Positions 37,821 to 49,939 of a stretch of DNA of 64,000 bases are shown piece after piece. The position numbers and the translations under genes were made by a program. Position 1 is the stretch's first letter. The number at the start of each line of letters is the position of its first letter. Below the pieces are notes generated by a model that worked only from the letters and a program-made list of their open reading frames with translations, did not search any database and was not told the DNA's origin. The DNA is from Margaritifera margaritifera (Eukaryota > Mollusca > Bivalvia > Unionida > Margaritiferidae): NCBI GenBank assembly GCA_029931535.1, contig JAQPZY010001332.1, positions 992,001-1,056,000 on the forward strand. The letters are read 5' to 3'.

Positions 37821-37999
37821 GGGGACTGACCACCCCTTATGCTGTCTAGCTCTTGACCACTTGGTAAACCCTGGAGAAGGCAGTAAACCTCATTTACCGC
37901 CTTGTTGAATGACCAGATCTCCTATTCCTGCTCTGCCTGAGTCGATCGGTGGGAGGGGGCAGAAGACCATAAGTGAGGAGGAGGTGTCACCTCAGCCTG

Positions 38000-38765
38000 C
38001 TCTGTATCAAACTCCTGTGAATCCACCAGGACTGACAGGATGTCTTTGTCTTGCTCCCACTGCAGGAAGACAGGACCTTGTGACCCCCTGTTTCTCTGTG
38101 AGAGAGACCTGTCTTTTCAGTGTGATGGAGACCAGGGGGTGGGGGTGTAAAGGGAACCTCATCAGACACTCCTCCCATCGACAATGGTAGTAGCAGACAC
38201 AACTGGAGGATAAGGGCTTGCCTCGCTCCCTCCTCTTGGACTCCATGTTGTAAGGGGGTGATGTCAGACTTCGACTGGCAACATCAACCCTGCCTTGATG
38301 CCAGGGCCCTGAAGTCCATAGTGGTATGAAAGGGAAGGATAAGTCACTTTCCTGACAGGGTTGACCCCATATCCCATATGGATTAAGAGGGATTAGGAGA
38401 AAAAAAAAGACATGCCGATCCAATCCCCCTCTGTCATCAGGGGTCTGTACGCCGACTTCCAATCCCCAACATGGTTTACCAGTAGCCTGGCAAGAGGGTC
38501 AGGTGGTCACAACTCACTCCCCACCCTGGTCATGGGTCCTCACATATTATACTCCTCTGAAGGTCCTTTCCTCCTCCCCTTATATTTCCGATAGCTCTCG
38601 GTGAGGTCCCACACCTCTTTAGGTCAAAGGCAGCAAAGTGGACAACCGTCTGTCCATCTGCAGCCTGTGCATCAAAGGCGCATGCTGTGGGAATCCCACT
38701 GGGCCATCTCATGTCCACATTTTCACACGATTTGTTTCGACATTGCCTGCAAAGTCTGAAAACAA
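38000..38765 (-). pseudogene. Gag-like ORF of DIRS-like element 2
   Basis: Overlapping minus-strand frames (38718-38530, 38462-38007) carry a proline- and charge-rich protein that starts with a Cys-rich segment (CRQCRNK near 38750) corresponding to the zinc motif of element 1. It precedes the RT ORF as in intact DIRS elements. Frame changes and stops show decay. Confidence 0.5.
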
Positions 38766-38799
38766 AGAAATTAACAAAACAAAGAATTTAAAAAGTGTG

Positions 38800-39224
38800 A
38801 GTACTTACATTGTCATGCAATATATTGTATGTATACAAATAATTATGAGTGGTGTGAGACCCATAACTATGCCACTTTCAGATTACTATAATGATGAAAT
38901 ATGCAAGTACTTACAATGTCATGTAATGTATTGTTATGTATACAAATGATGATGAGTCGTGCTAGACCTGTAACTACACCACTTTAAGACTGCAGTACTA
39001 AACTCGAGTATGGACAGATGACTCTGACTATGAAGGGTTTATATAGTGATGAAGGAGTGGTCTGCGATCTAGGAACAGACCAATCTACACTGTAGTCTGC
39101 TCTTTAATAAATATAGAAGGGGTCAAGCTAGACTTGAAATTTAGGGAGAAGTAACTTCTCCTTTTTGACAGAATAGGGAGAAGTGAGAGCAGAACTGGGA
39201 GAAGTGGTAGCAATGCAAAAAATG

Positions 39225-39279
<55 letters not shown>

Positions 39280-41550
39280 AGTGTGTGTATGTGTGTGTGT
39301 GTGCTATGGTTCTCTTATTTGAATTGTGTCCTGTATTTCTCATTATGCATATTTGCATTTAACATTAGTTTTAAGCAGTATTTGCAGTATTTCATCTTAA
39401 AGTAGAAAATTCTCAATGTTGTATGTATATTATAAACACAATTTGTAAGTGTATGAATGTATTATACTCATATGCAGTATATTCATACTTAAAAGTGTGT
39501 ATGTTTAGATGGAGAGAAATATGCAATGTATTTTGGCCATATGATTTCAAAAAAGCATAGCAGAAACTATACATTGTAATAATTTTAACTGACAGGAATA
39601 CCTGGATTACAGTATTGTAATTACAAATACCGGTATGTAAAAATACTAAAGCAACTGCCAGCTAAAGAAGATTTTTCATTTTTGGTTAGTTTCTTCACTA
39701 GAAAATGTCAGTTGAAAACATTTCCAAATTAGTTTGAAACAACCCCTATATTAGGCTACAACACGCGCATGAGAGCACCACAGGCGGACACCTGTGGAGA
39801 GCACATGTAAATGTATCTTCATGATCATAGTGTTCATCCATTAAAACCAGTGGTCAATGATGAGTAATCTCATATTTACAACTGCATTTTGAGGGAGTTG
39901 ATTCTGAATTAAATGTAAATCTTTTGACTGTCATTTTTTTGTATTGTTTTTAAAAGCAGATGCATCTATTTTTAGAAACAGGGATTTTCTTCATATGACC
40001 ATTCACTTTCTAGAATCATTGCAACAATCCCAATATAGGATTAAAAATTTATGGTTTTAATATTTGTCTACGTGCTCGTAATAATGTCTTGTATTGGTTG
40101 GATATTTTTTTCTTACTTACTCTTTCTCGTATTTGCACAAATATGTGTAATGTACATGTACATGTAAGCTAACAACCTTGACTTTAACTTCAGGTTTAAG
40201 TTGCAGCGCTTATCAATTCGACAACATAGAATTGTGCCATACGTTTCTGACCAAAATGTTTTTATTTTTAGACTAAATCTTTTATCACATAATAGTTACA
40301 CTTTGCCTTCTACGAATTTTATAATTTCCTTAATGTATGTGTACAATGAAGTACGACAACAGACAGTCTAATGAAGACGTACTTCCAAGACACAGCAATG
40401 TCCGCCATTATTACCCCATCGCAGGTTCACTTATGGTTTAAAACTGATTTTATGAAGAAAATAATGCAAGCACGGCTGTTAAAATCTTCAAAAGTTATAT
40501 TTAGAAAGTGCTTTGACGAATTCTATTCTTAAAACACAAATTGTTATTTACATATAGATGATTTAGTTTCAAAACACAAGTTATTAAGTTTTCATCAACA
40601 AATGATAACTTGTGGAAATCGGGCAGCGATATCTTGCGGGGGAAAGAGTTAAATGGTCAATCAGCTATTAAAACACATGCCTGTGAATGTGCAAGAGTTT
40701 GTTTTGTCGGCGGAAATTGATATGAACACATGCTAAGGCAACATGCCATCCAATCTGCCTGGGGCTTAACACTACTTGGCTTGGTTGAGGGAGCATCTCA
40801 AAAGCCATAAAGTACATGCACTCATGTAGATCTAAAAAAAAAAAAAAATGACAGGGTGAAGTCGTTTTCGCTTTCCTAATATAAAAAGGTGAAGTTTACA
40901 TTTTTCTGCAACTTGGTCGCCCACTGTGCCTAGTAGCGTGACCCCTGATATAGTATAGTTCATTGAAATGAATGGAAAAAAACAGACAGAAGTAATTACC
41001 TGAAAGTAAAACACAAACCAGAGGGAGTGCAAGTACACTCAATCTAATGTAAAATTGACAGTAGTGCTAAAGTGCTAGAAAGCTAGTGGGCAACCCCTTT
41101 ACATGAGACTTACTCAAGGTAATACATACATGTATAAGGGAAACAAAAATCAATGTTCACTAATGAAAAATGAACATCTAATAAGGAGATCTCAGGTTCC
41201 AGCAAGGAAGTAAGAAGACACCTACCCCACGCAGGAATAAAACACAATTATTAAGTTTAATTGTAAATACAAATCACCCACACAGCATGAGGTGTGTGGG
41301 GGGAGGTGTCTGAATGTTTACCAGGCAATGCTGAGATTGTTAACAACAAGTGTCTGGAAAACTCCCAGGAGTGCTTAATATTTCACAAATGGGAATTAAG
41401 GACTGAGGGAATAACCTCTGAACAATATGTAAAGCCATATTCATTTGCCTGATGTGCAATTTAACACAGGTCAAAGGCACAATTCTCAGTGTGACTTTAC
41501 AAACTTGAAATTGCAAAATGGTGTCCTAGAAAAAGATGAGGACTACGGCA
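38800..41550. other. Long 5' region of DIRS-like element 2 with nested repeats
   Basis: No coding signal was found. Contents: (TA)n at 39227-39276, a dispersed repeat at 39660-39760 that is inverted relative to 6150-6250, and poly-A at 40835. A CTTACATTGTCATGCAATATATTGTATG-like unit is duplicated near 38807 and 38912. Confidence 0.5.
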
Positions 41551-42154
41551 CATTTGCCGGGGACCTGGATGGCAGACTGCATGGGTTGGTGTCATGTTCT
41601 GGATTCTTTCCAGTACTCTTTATGGAGGTTCATCTGTGGGAGGATGAATTCTTATTATAAGCACGCGGGTAATTCCATCCCAGAATAACAAGCTATGCAA
41701 TACCGACAGATAACATATTACTGATATTAAAATCGTGTCTATATTAGATATTTATGCATTCCACAATGAAACTTATTAAAACTGTCTGAACCAAAATAAT
41801 CCAACTTTACAACTTACTGTAAGCATAAAACTAGAGAAACTGCATTATAAAATCCCATGCTTTTCACTGCCTATTCTCCTGCCTCCCTGGACAGTGACCA
41901 AGGGGTCATAAAGAACATCTGGTAAATATATGATGTGCCTTTCTTCTGTGACTGCATATATGAAATTTAGTGAGAGGATGTTTTAAAATTTAGTGAGAGG
42001 ATGTTTTGAAATATGTGTACTTTGATCTCTGACCCTCTCCCCTAGACACAATGGTCATAAGTCAAGGATATCCCATCTCATAAATGATTACCACAGGAGG
42101 AAAGTAAATATGAAGTTTCATAAATGACTCACCATTGCAAATCCAATGCAAACA

Positions 42155-42275
42155 TTCAGTCTGGGTCGGCTGCCTCTGTGTGTCCCTGGCAAAGGCACTT
42201 ACCTCCTATTTTTATAGCATGATATAGTCCATAATGTGTTGAAAGGGCTATTAAGAATCAACCAACCAAGTAACC
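42155..42275 (+). repeat. SINE-like element, second copy
   Basis: The phrase GTGTCCCTGGCAAAGGCACT and tail CTATTAAGAATCAACCAACC parallel the copy at 1737-1875. The rest is diverged. Confidence 0.35.
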
Positions 42276-42364
42276 ACACAGCAGTTTTGAAGAAGATATG
42301 GTAACAGACAGAATGACAGACAAAAAGATAGTATCACAATCTTGCCAAAGCATTTTACATTTTA

Positions 42365-44605
42365 AAACAAGAGTCCCTTTAAGGGATTGATGCTCTACTG
42401 GGCAAAAAGAATTTCAGGAATTCAAGATAAGACCATTTCTTCCTTTTAACTGCTCAGTGTTGAAAACATATGTTATTCTTCAGCGATAACAAGATTTTCA
42501 AATCAGCTGCTGTAGTGGACATATTGGATGTCCGATTGGCACCATTTTAATTTGCGACAAGGTAGACATCATTAGAAGTCTTTTGGTGAAAACCCGATGT
42601 CATAATGATCATCCATTCAGGTGGATAAGTGACAACAAGATTTCCACGAAAGCCATCATCACAGCCATAATGGATGTACAACATGCACCATTTCATTTAG
42701 GACCAACTATGTATCTTAAGAAGTCTACTGGTGAAAACCCCATGTTAATATATCCATTAATTTTGGAATAGAGATGACAATATTTTCAAGATAGCCGCAA
42801 TGGTGGCCATATTAAGGGTTAATCATTTTCATTTAGGACCAAACAGACACCATAAGAACTCTTCTGATGAAAACCCCATGTCAAAATGACTTTCCCTTAA
42901 AGTGGAGTAGCTAAAACAAGATTTTCAAGATGGCCACATACTGGACGTCAGATCAGCACCATTTTAATTTAAGATCAACCAAACATTATAAGAAGTCTTT
43001 TAGTGAAAACCCCATGATGATATGACCATTCATTCAGGAGAAGTAGTGATAAGATTTTCAAACTGGCCACTTTGGCAGCCATATTAGACTCCATATCAGC
43101 ACCATTTTCATGTAGGACCAAGTAGACATCATAAAAAGTCTTTTGGTGAAAACCCCATGCAAATATGACTTTCCATTCAGGAGGAGTAGCGATAAAAAGA
43201 TTTTCTAGATGGCTGCTGTGGTGGCCATATTGGACATCAGATTGGCACCATTTTCATTTAGGACCATGCAGACATCATAAAAAGTCTTTTAGGGAAAACC
43301 TCATGTTGATATGACCATCCATTCACAAGGAGTAGCAATAACAAGATTTCCAAGATGGCCACTGTGTGGTGGCCATATTAGATGTCACATCAGCACTATG
43401 TTCATTTAAAACCAACTGGACACCATAAGGAGTCTTCTGGTGAAAACCCCACGTCAATATAACTTTCTGTTCAGGAGGAGTTGCAATAAGAAGATTTTCA
43501 AGATGGCTGCCATGGCAACCATACTGGATGTCAGATCAGCACCATTTTCATTTAGGACCAACTAGACATCATAAGAAGTTTTTTTTTAGTGAAAACCCAA
43601 TGTTGATATGACCATTCATCCAGGGAGAGTAGTGACACAAGATTTTCAAGCTGGCCACTGTGGCAGCCATATTAGACCCCATATCAGCACCATTTTCATG
43701 TAGGACCAAGTAGACATCATAAAAAGTCTTTTGGTGAAAACCCCATGCAAATATGACTTTCCATTCAGGAGGAGTAGTGATAAAAAGATTTTCTAGATGG
43801 CTGCTGTGGTGACCATATTGGACATCAGATTGGCACCATTTTTATTTAGGACCATGCAGACATCATAAGAAGTCTTTTAGGGAAAACCTCATGTTGATAT
43901 GACCATCCATTCATAAGGAGTAGCAATAACAACATTTTCAAGATGGCCACTGTGAGGTGGCCATATTAGATGTCACTTTGGCACCATGTTTATTTAAGAC
44001 CAACTGGACATCATAAGAAGTCTTCTGGTGAAAACCCCACATCAACATAACTTTCTGTTCAGGAGGAGTTGCAATAAGAAGATTTTCAAGATGGCTGCCA
44101 TGGTGGCCATACTGGATCCTGGATCTGTACCATTTTCATTTAGGACTAACTAGACATCATAAGAAGTCTTTTAAGGAAAACCCCATGTTGATATGATCCT
44201 CCATTCAGGAGAAGTAGCAATAACAAGGTTTTCAAGATGGCTGCAGTGGCAGCCATATTGGATGTCAGATCAGCACCATTTTCATTTAGGACCAACTAGA
44301 CATCATAAGAAGTTTTTTTAGTGAAAACCCCATTATGATATGATCATTCATTCAGGAGGAGTAGTGATAACAAGATTTTCAAGAGGGCCACTGTGGCGGC
44401 CATACTGGCCTTGCGTGCAGCATCATTTTCATGTAGGACCAAGTAGACCATGGGATGAATATGTGTGTGTAAAGTTTCATGGCAATCCACCAAGTAGTTT
44501 AGAAGGAGTAGCAATAACAAACTTGTGCTAACGGACCATCAGACATCGGACGACAGACCATCCCATAAACTCTTCTGGTCTATGACCAGTAGAGGTAAAA
44601 AGTAT
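42365..44605 (+). repeat. ~147-bp tandem-array element (family 1), large copy with higher-order repeat
   Basis: The head (42365-42480: AACAAGAGTCCCTTT, GATGCTCTACTGGG) is followed by about 14 units. The 'agattttcaagatgg' core recurs near 42488, 42638, 42777, 42916, 43051, 43195, 43343, 43490, 43639, 43785, 43928, 44076, 44224 and 44371, an average spacing near 145-147 bp. Units fall into types that recur every fourth unit: 43030-43620 and 43622-44210 are near-identical ~590-bp blocks. The tail (44447-44600) matches the other copies and ends CTATGACCAGTAGAGGTAAA. Open frames inside are artefacts of the repeat. Confidence 0.9.
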
Positions 44606-45180
44606 ATGGATGACATGTTTAAGACCCTATATGTTAATATACAAAACCATTTATGTCGTAATAAAAAATCCTAAACATTGATTTATTGCATAATTGTACA
44701 TATAACATTATACTACTGGCAAGTTTATTGAGAGAGCTAAGGAAGTAATAAACCAAAATCTATTTCACATAAAATTTCACCTCTTTACATCTTTGTTGAC
44801 CCTGTGACCATTCCTGTCTTGCTATGATTACTTTGTAGGCAATGCCAAAAAATGTCCTGTATTGTTGGTTAAGAACACAAACATGATGCTCAAACCCAAA
44901 TGCAAAATTTGTATGATTCTGCAACCTGACCTTGAAATATTCTTTAAAGCTCCCACTTCGGATCTTTGCCTTTAACATGTGTGAATTAAGAGTGTAATTC
45001 TTCCTTCTATAAAACTACGTGTAATTGACACTGTCTAACTTCTGCCACTGTTATTCTTTTACTGTACTTTAAATACAAATCAGCCCTTTTGAAGCAGTAT
45101 TGTTTCCAATCATATGTAACCCAAGATGCTTTAGATGATGATTTAGACCAAGAATAGTGATGATTATGATTATGAAGAAA
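44605..45180. other. No gene recognised
   Basis: A minus-strand frame at 44978-44760 (72 codons) has no recognised similarity and no clear splice sites. The rest is AT-rich. Confidence 0.4.
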
Positions 45181-45184
45181 ATGT

Positions 45185-45505
45185 CATTATGGTGATGATA
45201 GCAATACCATGTTCCCTCACTATAAATACCCTGAGTAATGATGATAGCAATACCATGGTACCTCACTATGCAATACCATGGTTCCTCATTATAAAGCCCC
45301 CCAGTAATGGTGATGATAGCAATACAGTGGTCCCTCACTATAAAGCCCCTTAGTAATGATGATGATAGCAATACAGTGGTCACTCACTATAAAGCCCCTT
45401 AGTAATGGTGATGATAGCAATAGTGGTCCCTCATTATGCAGTGCCTCAGTAATTGTGATGATAGAAATACAGTGGTCCCTCACTGTAAATCCCCTCAGTA
45501 ACAAA
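45185..45505. repeat. ~49-bp minisatellite
   Basis: Six to seven units built from TGATGATAGCAATACAGTGG, TCCCTCACTATAAAGCCCC and TTAGTAATG. The phrase CAGTGGTCCCTCACTATAAA resembles a pogo/Tigger terminus, suggesting the array grew from a transposon end. Confidence 0.8.
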
Positions 45506-46260
45506 ATTTAAATCAGATCCATCATCCTTATGAGCTAGTACATACAAAATTAGCATCTTCTGAATTCTTTCAATCCTTTGCAAGTTTAAATAAATTCCAA
45601 AAGAAGATTTCCAAAGAATGCTATGTCTGACCTGCTCCATTGGGACATAATCCACAAATCTCATAATGTCAATGGAGAAAAAAAAGTGGGTGACTCACAA
45701 TGTGATCTCCTTTTGTCTTTGGTGAGAAGTATTCTTCAAGATAAATGCACCCATCAAGTTTCATAACAATACATGCAACAGTGACAGAGAAATCTGGTAA
45801 AAGGTAAACAATTTTGTGTAACCATTGAAGTACGAAAAGTAGATCACCGTGACCCTTTGCATGTGATAAGCTGTACCCTCCACAATGAATACATCCACTT
45901 GTTTTAGAACTGTACATACAAGAGTCTGACTGACACCAAGCTAAATGAAAAACCTTACTATAGACACCAATGTCAATAATAACAATGATGCTGCTGGAAA
46001 AGTGACATTTATGTCTTGCATATGCATATACCATCAGGCACAAGCAGCCATTTGTTGTTTACTACTCTTCAGTGAATATTCCTTATCTTTGTAAGCACCA
46101 CTGTATCAGTCACACATCTATTATGTCACTTGATAATAGCCGAGTGTTTATGTTAGGGTACTCTGAACTGATTTCCCATTCAGCTGAGGTGAAAGCTTGG
46201 TCTTCTTTTCATCATGCATCATGAAGTATAGAATCACACTAAATGTTTATTTTACGATGT
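45505..46260. other. No gene recognised
   Basis: A 124-codon minus-strand frame (46043-45669) covers repeat-like DNA with phrases such as CATCAAGTTTCATAACAATA, similar in style to the tails of the tandem-array elements. It is not treated as a gene. Confidence 0.4.
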
Positions 46261-46468
46261 CATCACAGTGATCTCCCCAGAAATTTTGGATAGCATCAGG
46301 GTACGCGTGTTTGGGTCATAAAATGTTTCACAAAGCGCGCATTAATGTCATAAAAGTGAAACAAATTAATATCAATGAAATAAAAAGAAGTGCATATATT
46401 TACATAGTATTTTTTGTTTACCTATGTTATAACAGTAACAACAATGCATATCTCATTTATTTCTTAAT

Positions 46469-46653
46469 TTAAATAAATGATATTCGTCTTTTCTTCTTTT
46501 CACCATATAAACTGACAGCAACATCACAATTAAAGTCTTTTAAGGGTTGTCCTTCAGTACTGATTGTCATCAGGTAGTTCAGTACCCTCTGTGACAACCT
46601 GTTCCTTAAAACACTCTTAATTATATTCATTGAGGAGAATGACCTTTCACAAT
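46469..46653 (-). pseudogene. Last exon of a hAT transposase (dimerisation region)
   Basis: The acceptor TTTTTTTCAG just above 46653 opens a frame reading CERSFSSMNIIKSVLRNRL, then VLNYLMTISTEG and a basic end (GEKKKRR). This matches the C-terminal hAT dimerisation block (CER.FS.mn.iK...RN). The frame is intact to its stop at 46469, but the exons for the catalytic core are absent from this element, so it is part of a truncated gene. Confidence 0.65.
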
Positions 46654-47013
46654 CTGAAAAAAATGGAACATAAAATTTATTAATGGATGTACAAAAAAGA
46701 GACAAGTATACCTGAATCCTAATTAAGTCAATTACCAAGGAAAAATTCTTCAGGAATCAAGACAGTGGTGTGTTTTACAATGATCATCACAGAATAAGAT
46801 AATACATATTCCTTTCCATTAGGAACAATATATCAAAGTGTTTGCTATTTTGAAGCTAAAATATTGTTCAAATTTAAAACTGTTTTATTTACCTGCTGTT
46901 GAGGTAAAACTGGAAGATAAAGATTGTTCCGTTTATTACTTGGATAGACAGAAAAGAGAAATGAGAAATTAATAGGCCAGCACTCACGTAAGTTAGCAAT
47001 ATGGAAAACTTAC

Positions 47014-47149
47014 CATCCGATCCAGCAATTTCCACCCAAGGGAATAACGTCTTCCATTCATTATTAAATCCCGTCCTTCGTTTCTTGATATCCTTCTTTT
47101 TGGAAATCATGCTGGCTCTATCGGAATCACAATCACTGCCACTATTCAT
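47014..47149 (-). pseudogene. First coding exon of a hAT transposase
   Basis: A frame starting MNSGSDCDSDRAS, through a basic stretch (KKKDIKKRR) to FNNEWKTLFPWVEIAG, ends at a strong donor (ATG|GTAAGT just below 47014). The 'W..lfPWv' phrase is typical of the N-terminus of zinc-finger/hAT transposases. An in-frame ATG 12 codons earlier (47185) is possible. Only a ~360-bp intron separates it from the last exon at 46653, so the middle of the gene has been lost. Confidence 0.55.
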
Positions 47150-47689
47150 GACGCAAATTTCTGATTGTCGTAACCAGGCCAACATGGGGCTAGCCGGGTG
47201 CTGGGTAACTTTTTGTTTCTTGGAAGGTGGTATGTTCTTTTTTCACAATAATTTTTAATTTAATCGGTGTAACTGCTTTGGCTGTTAATGAAAACGACTG
47301 ACATATATATAACACACTACCAGTAGACTCCATTGTTGCTGGCCAATCATGTGACAAGGTGCAGACGAAACCCTCACCAAAGGTCGCGCACCGGCCGTCA
47401 CGCAAGCCAGATACAAAGGATAATGGTTAAGTGAGTGAGCAATTATCCTGGATTATCTTAATAAAATACCCCAGAATAGGTAAGAACAGGTGTCATTTGA
47501 GTGGGGCTTTGAATTAGGTGACAGGATGTTTGTTTAACAGATTGATTTTATAAGGGTAGTGGGAAACATCAAAGCGTAGCGGCACAAGATCATAGCGTAG
47601 CGGCAGGTTCTAAGCGTCGGGGGTTATCAGAGTTTGAAACGATAGCGTAGTGGGCCCGCTATGGTAAAAGGCCCTCGGGAGAACACTGC

Positions 47690-48535
47690 ATCATACCATA
47701 TACATGTACTGTACATGTACATGTATTTGTTAGCTGTAAATGTACTGTATATTCAATAATGGTTGAAATAAATGAATGAATACATCTATTGACTTGTGAT
47801 TATTTCACTTTATTATAACATGTACATACACGTAAATATAAGTTTAAATAATTAACATATCGAACACATCACACTATGTACATGTATGTACTGTACATAC
47901 ATTTATTATGTCAAGTTCCTTTTGGGTGGTCGTCTTTGTGTAGACAAATCTTCTTTTTTATGCTGGCCGGTATCTCTACTCGTCAACTCTTGCTTGATGG
48001 TGTCGCAATAATAATGTAAAAAGTACAATGAATACAGATTGATATCTCGCAGTTAAATGCATTATGGTAAACTAATAAAATGCAGTCATTTTTATAAGTC
48101 ATATTTTACAACTGTTATAGCTGCTAATGAGCTGATAATTGACATCACTCTTTATTCTGAAATGAAGCCCTATACTGTCCACAGCTTAAATCAACCAACT
48201 TTATTTGTACAGCCATCAACAAACTGTGATTGTTACATACAATTGGTAAACAACAAAGAGACTTAATGACACACTTAACTATTAACTATATGTTATGTCA
48301 AAAGTGTGGACGATTTTTCCCAGTGTGTTTATTTAATTATTAACACCCCCTTGTTTATATAATCGCTGGTTACAATACGGTCACGCTACTTGAAGTTTTT
48401 CCACACACATGATCATGTGATCAATTTATAACTTTAAAGTGCCACTAGAATTTGACCAATCAGTGACTGATACATTGACACACCTCCAAATTTGCATAGG
48501 TGAATCTGTGTTATCCGACTGACTGTACTCTCATG
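47690..48535. other. No gene recognised; ACATGTAC-type palindromes
   Basis: TACATGTACTGTACATGTAC (47701) and similar self-complementary tracts around 47878-47900 are the only notable features. Confidence 0.45.
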
Positions 48536-48539
48536 TACG

Positions 48540-48762
48540 ATTCTTAAAATTTTCATATTTTTGGACAGATTATTTCCGGATTATCGAGGCAAGTTTTGTA
48601 GTAATTTTACACTTTGGTCCCCGATTTTGATTTCTGTATCTGGAATGAGGATTTCTTGATTAATGGAGCAAATTAACGTTTAGGAATTCTGTTCCCATTG
48701 AACTATGTCCAGATAGCGAGGTTTCCAGATAAACGGAGTCCGGATTAATGAGGTTCCTCTGT
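48540..48762 (-). mobile_element. Tigger/pogo terminal remnant
   Basis: Read on the minus strand the right end begins GTACAGAGGAACCTCATTAA and continues CCGGACTCCG, the typical start of Tigger-like elements, with repeated 'ttatcgagg' and 'agcgaggtt' phrases inwards. The other end was not found. Confidence 0.5.
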
Positions 48763-48848
48763 ACACAATGGGAGGGGGGGGGGGCCATTCTCCCATGATG
48801 CATATCTAGGTCAATGTTTTACACTGCAGGACTACACATATGATGTGG

Positions 48849-48879
<31 letters not shown>

Positions 48880-48884
<5 letters not shown>

Positions 48885-49935
48885 AACCCCGCTATAACGC
48901 GAATTCGGATATAACGCGATCGTGGGGTGGCTCCCAAAATTTCATATATTCAATCGCACATGAACATTTTTTTTTCGAAGTACGAGAAATAGTGTATAAA
49001 ATGTGTATATTACAGTATCATTTTGGGGAAGAGATCTCGTATGAATTCGAGTGTAATATGTTTGTGGTGTGGTTCCTGACATTTTATATACATGTTCATG
49101 TATTTTTCTCGTATACGGAAAAAAAATTTTTTTTTTTTTTTTTTAAGTACGAGAAATAGTGTACAAAAAGTTTATTATCATTTTGGGGAAGAGATCACTT
49201 ATGAATTCGATCGTGGCGTGGCTTCTTAAATTTAACAATTTCACCAATTTCTTGAAGTATTATGCCAAAATAAACATTATCGGAAATGTTACTTATTATT
49301 GATCATCAGTAAAGCCAGTAAGTCTTCTTTGTGTTTGACTTCAATTCATTCTGTATACAATCATTGCTCAAACAATAGCCGACATGTTTTTCTTCTTTAA
49401 CTGCATACACAACCGAGCATCAGACAATGTGGTGGTTGATAAAAGATTCTCATGATTTAATAAACATAAAAAAACGTAAGCTGCCAACACTTGCGCTGGA
49501 CTTCAATTCATCCTGTATACAATCATTGCGCAAACAATAGCCGACTTACGTTTCTTCTTTAACTGCATACACAACCAAGCACCAGAAAATGCGGTGGTTG
49601 ATCAAAGATTGTCATATGTGGGTGCTTATGTAGAGACTGAGCTTGGGCGTCAAGATCACAGGGAGTTCAAATAACCACTCTCTGTTACTTGGCAGTTAAC
49701 AAGTACAGCTGTATCAAACTCGTGGCTCAATCAAAGGGTTTTCATGTGGGAAAACAAAGATAGATCGATATCAGATAGTAAACGGTGTTCATACCCTATT
49801 CATGCTATACATTAGATGTGTATACGTTGTTCTCTGAATAAAGTAAAATATAGTAAAACCCCGCAATAACGCGACCCCGCTTTTTCTGCGATCGAATTTT
49901 ATGGACCCCAAATATCGCGTTATAGCGGGGTTTCA

Positions 49936-49939
<4 letters not shown>
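48880..49939. mobile_element. Pogo/Tigger-like MITE inserted in a TA microsatellite
   Basis: Inverted ends GTGAAACCCCGCTATAACGC (left, 48881) and the same read inward from 49939. Each is bordered by a (TA)n tract (48852-48880 and 49940-50006), consistent with TA-targeted insertion into a single microsatellite. The interior carries two direct duplications: AAGTACGAGAAATAGTG at 48978 and 49145, and GACTTCAATTCAT at 49337 and 49499, the latter extending over ~110 bp. An extra terminus-like phrase TAAAACCCCGCAATAACGCG lies at 49852. No transposase. Confidence 0.75.

Larger units (their letters stand above)
35938..41737 (-). mobile_element. DIRS-like retroelement 2, recombinase part deleted
   Basis: The left terminal repeat (~35995-36180) and right terminal repeat (~41560-41715) are inverted copies: GGTATTGCATAGCT, TTCTGGGATGGAATTAC and TAATAAGAATTCATCCTC occur on opposite strands. 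An internal complementary block at 36224-36330 joins the reverse complements of both outer ends, with a C-run in the middle. On the minus strand follow gag (about 38760-38000) and reverse transcriptase (37358-36732), then the start of RNase H (36700-36480). The tyrosine recombinase expected next is absent, so the deletion is complementary to that of element 1. The 3 kb between gag and the right end is unusually long and probably holds nested insertions, including a (TA)n tract at 39227-39276. Confidence 0.75.
46266..47688 (-). mobile_element. Non-autonomous hAT element A with 5-bp target duplication
   Basis: Terminal inverted repeats CAGTGATCTCCCC (46266) and, inverted at the right, CAGTGTTCTCCCG (ending 47688). 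The flanks are identical 5-bp repeats, CATCA at 46261-46265 and 47689-47693. The interior holds two minus-strand exon-like pieces (first exon 47149-47014, last exon 46653-46469) of a hAT transposase gene whose catalytic middle is missing. Most hAT elements make 8-bp duplications; a 5-bp class is known to exist. Confidence 0.75.

Noticed and set aside
38530..38718. Independent small gene
   Set aside because: Part of the gag-like ORF of DIRS element 2, judging by position between the RT and the right terminus and the Cys-rich match with element 1.
45069..45504. Overlapping minus-strand frames rich in IAIITIT and RDHCI repeats
   Set aside because: They are translations of the 49-bp minisatellite.
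46258..47696. 8-bp target duplication for hAT element A
   Set aside because: The 8 bases on each side (TGTCATCA and CATCATAC) do not match; only the 5-bp CATCA repeat does.
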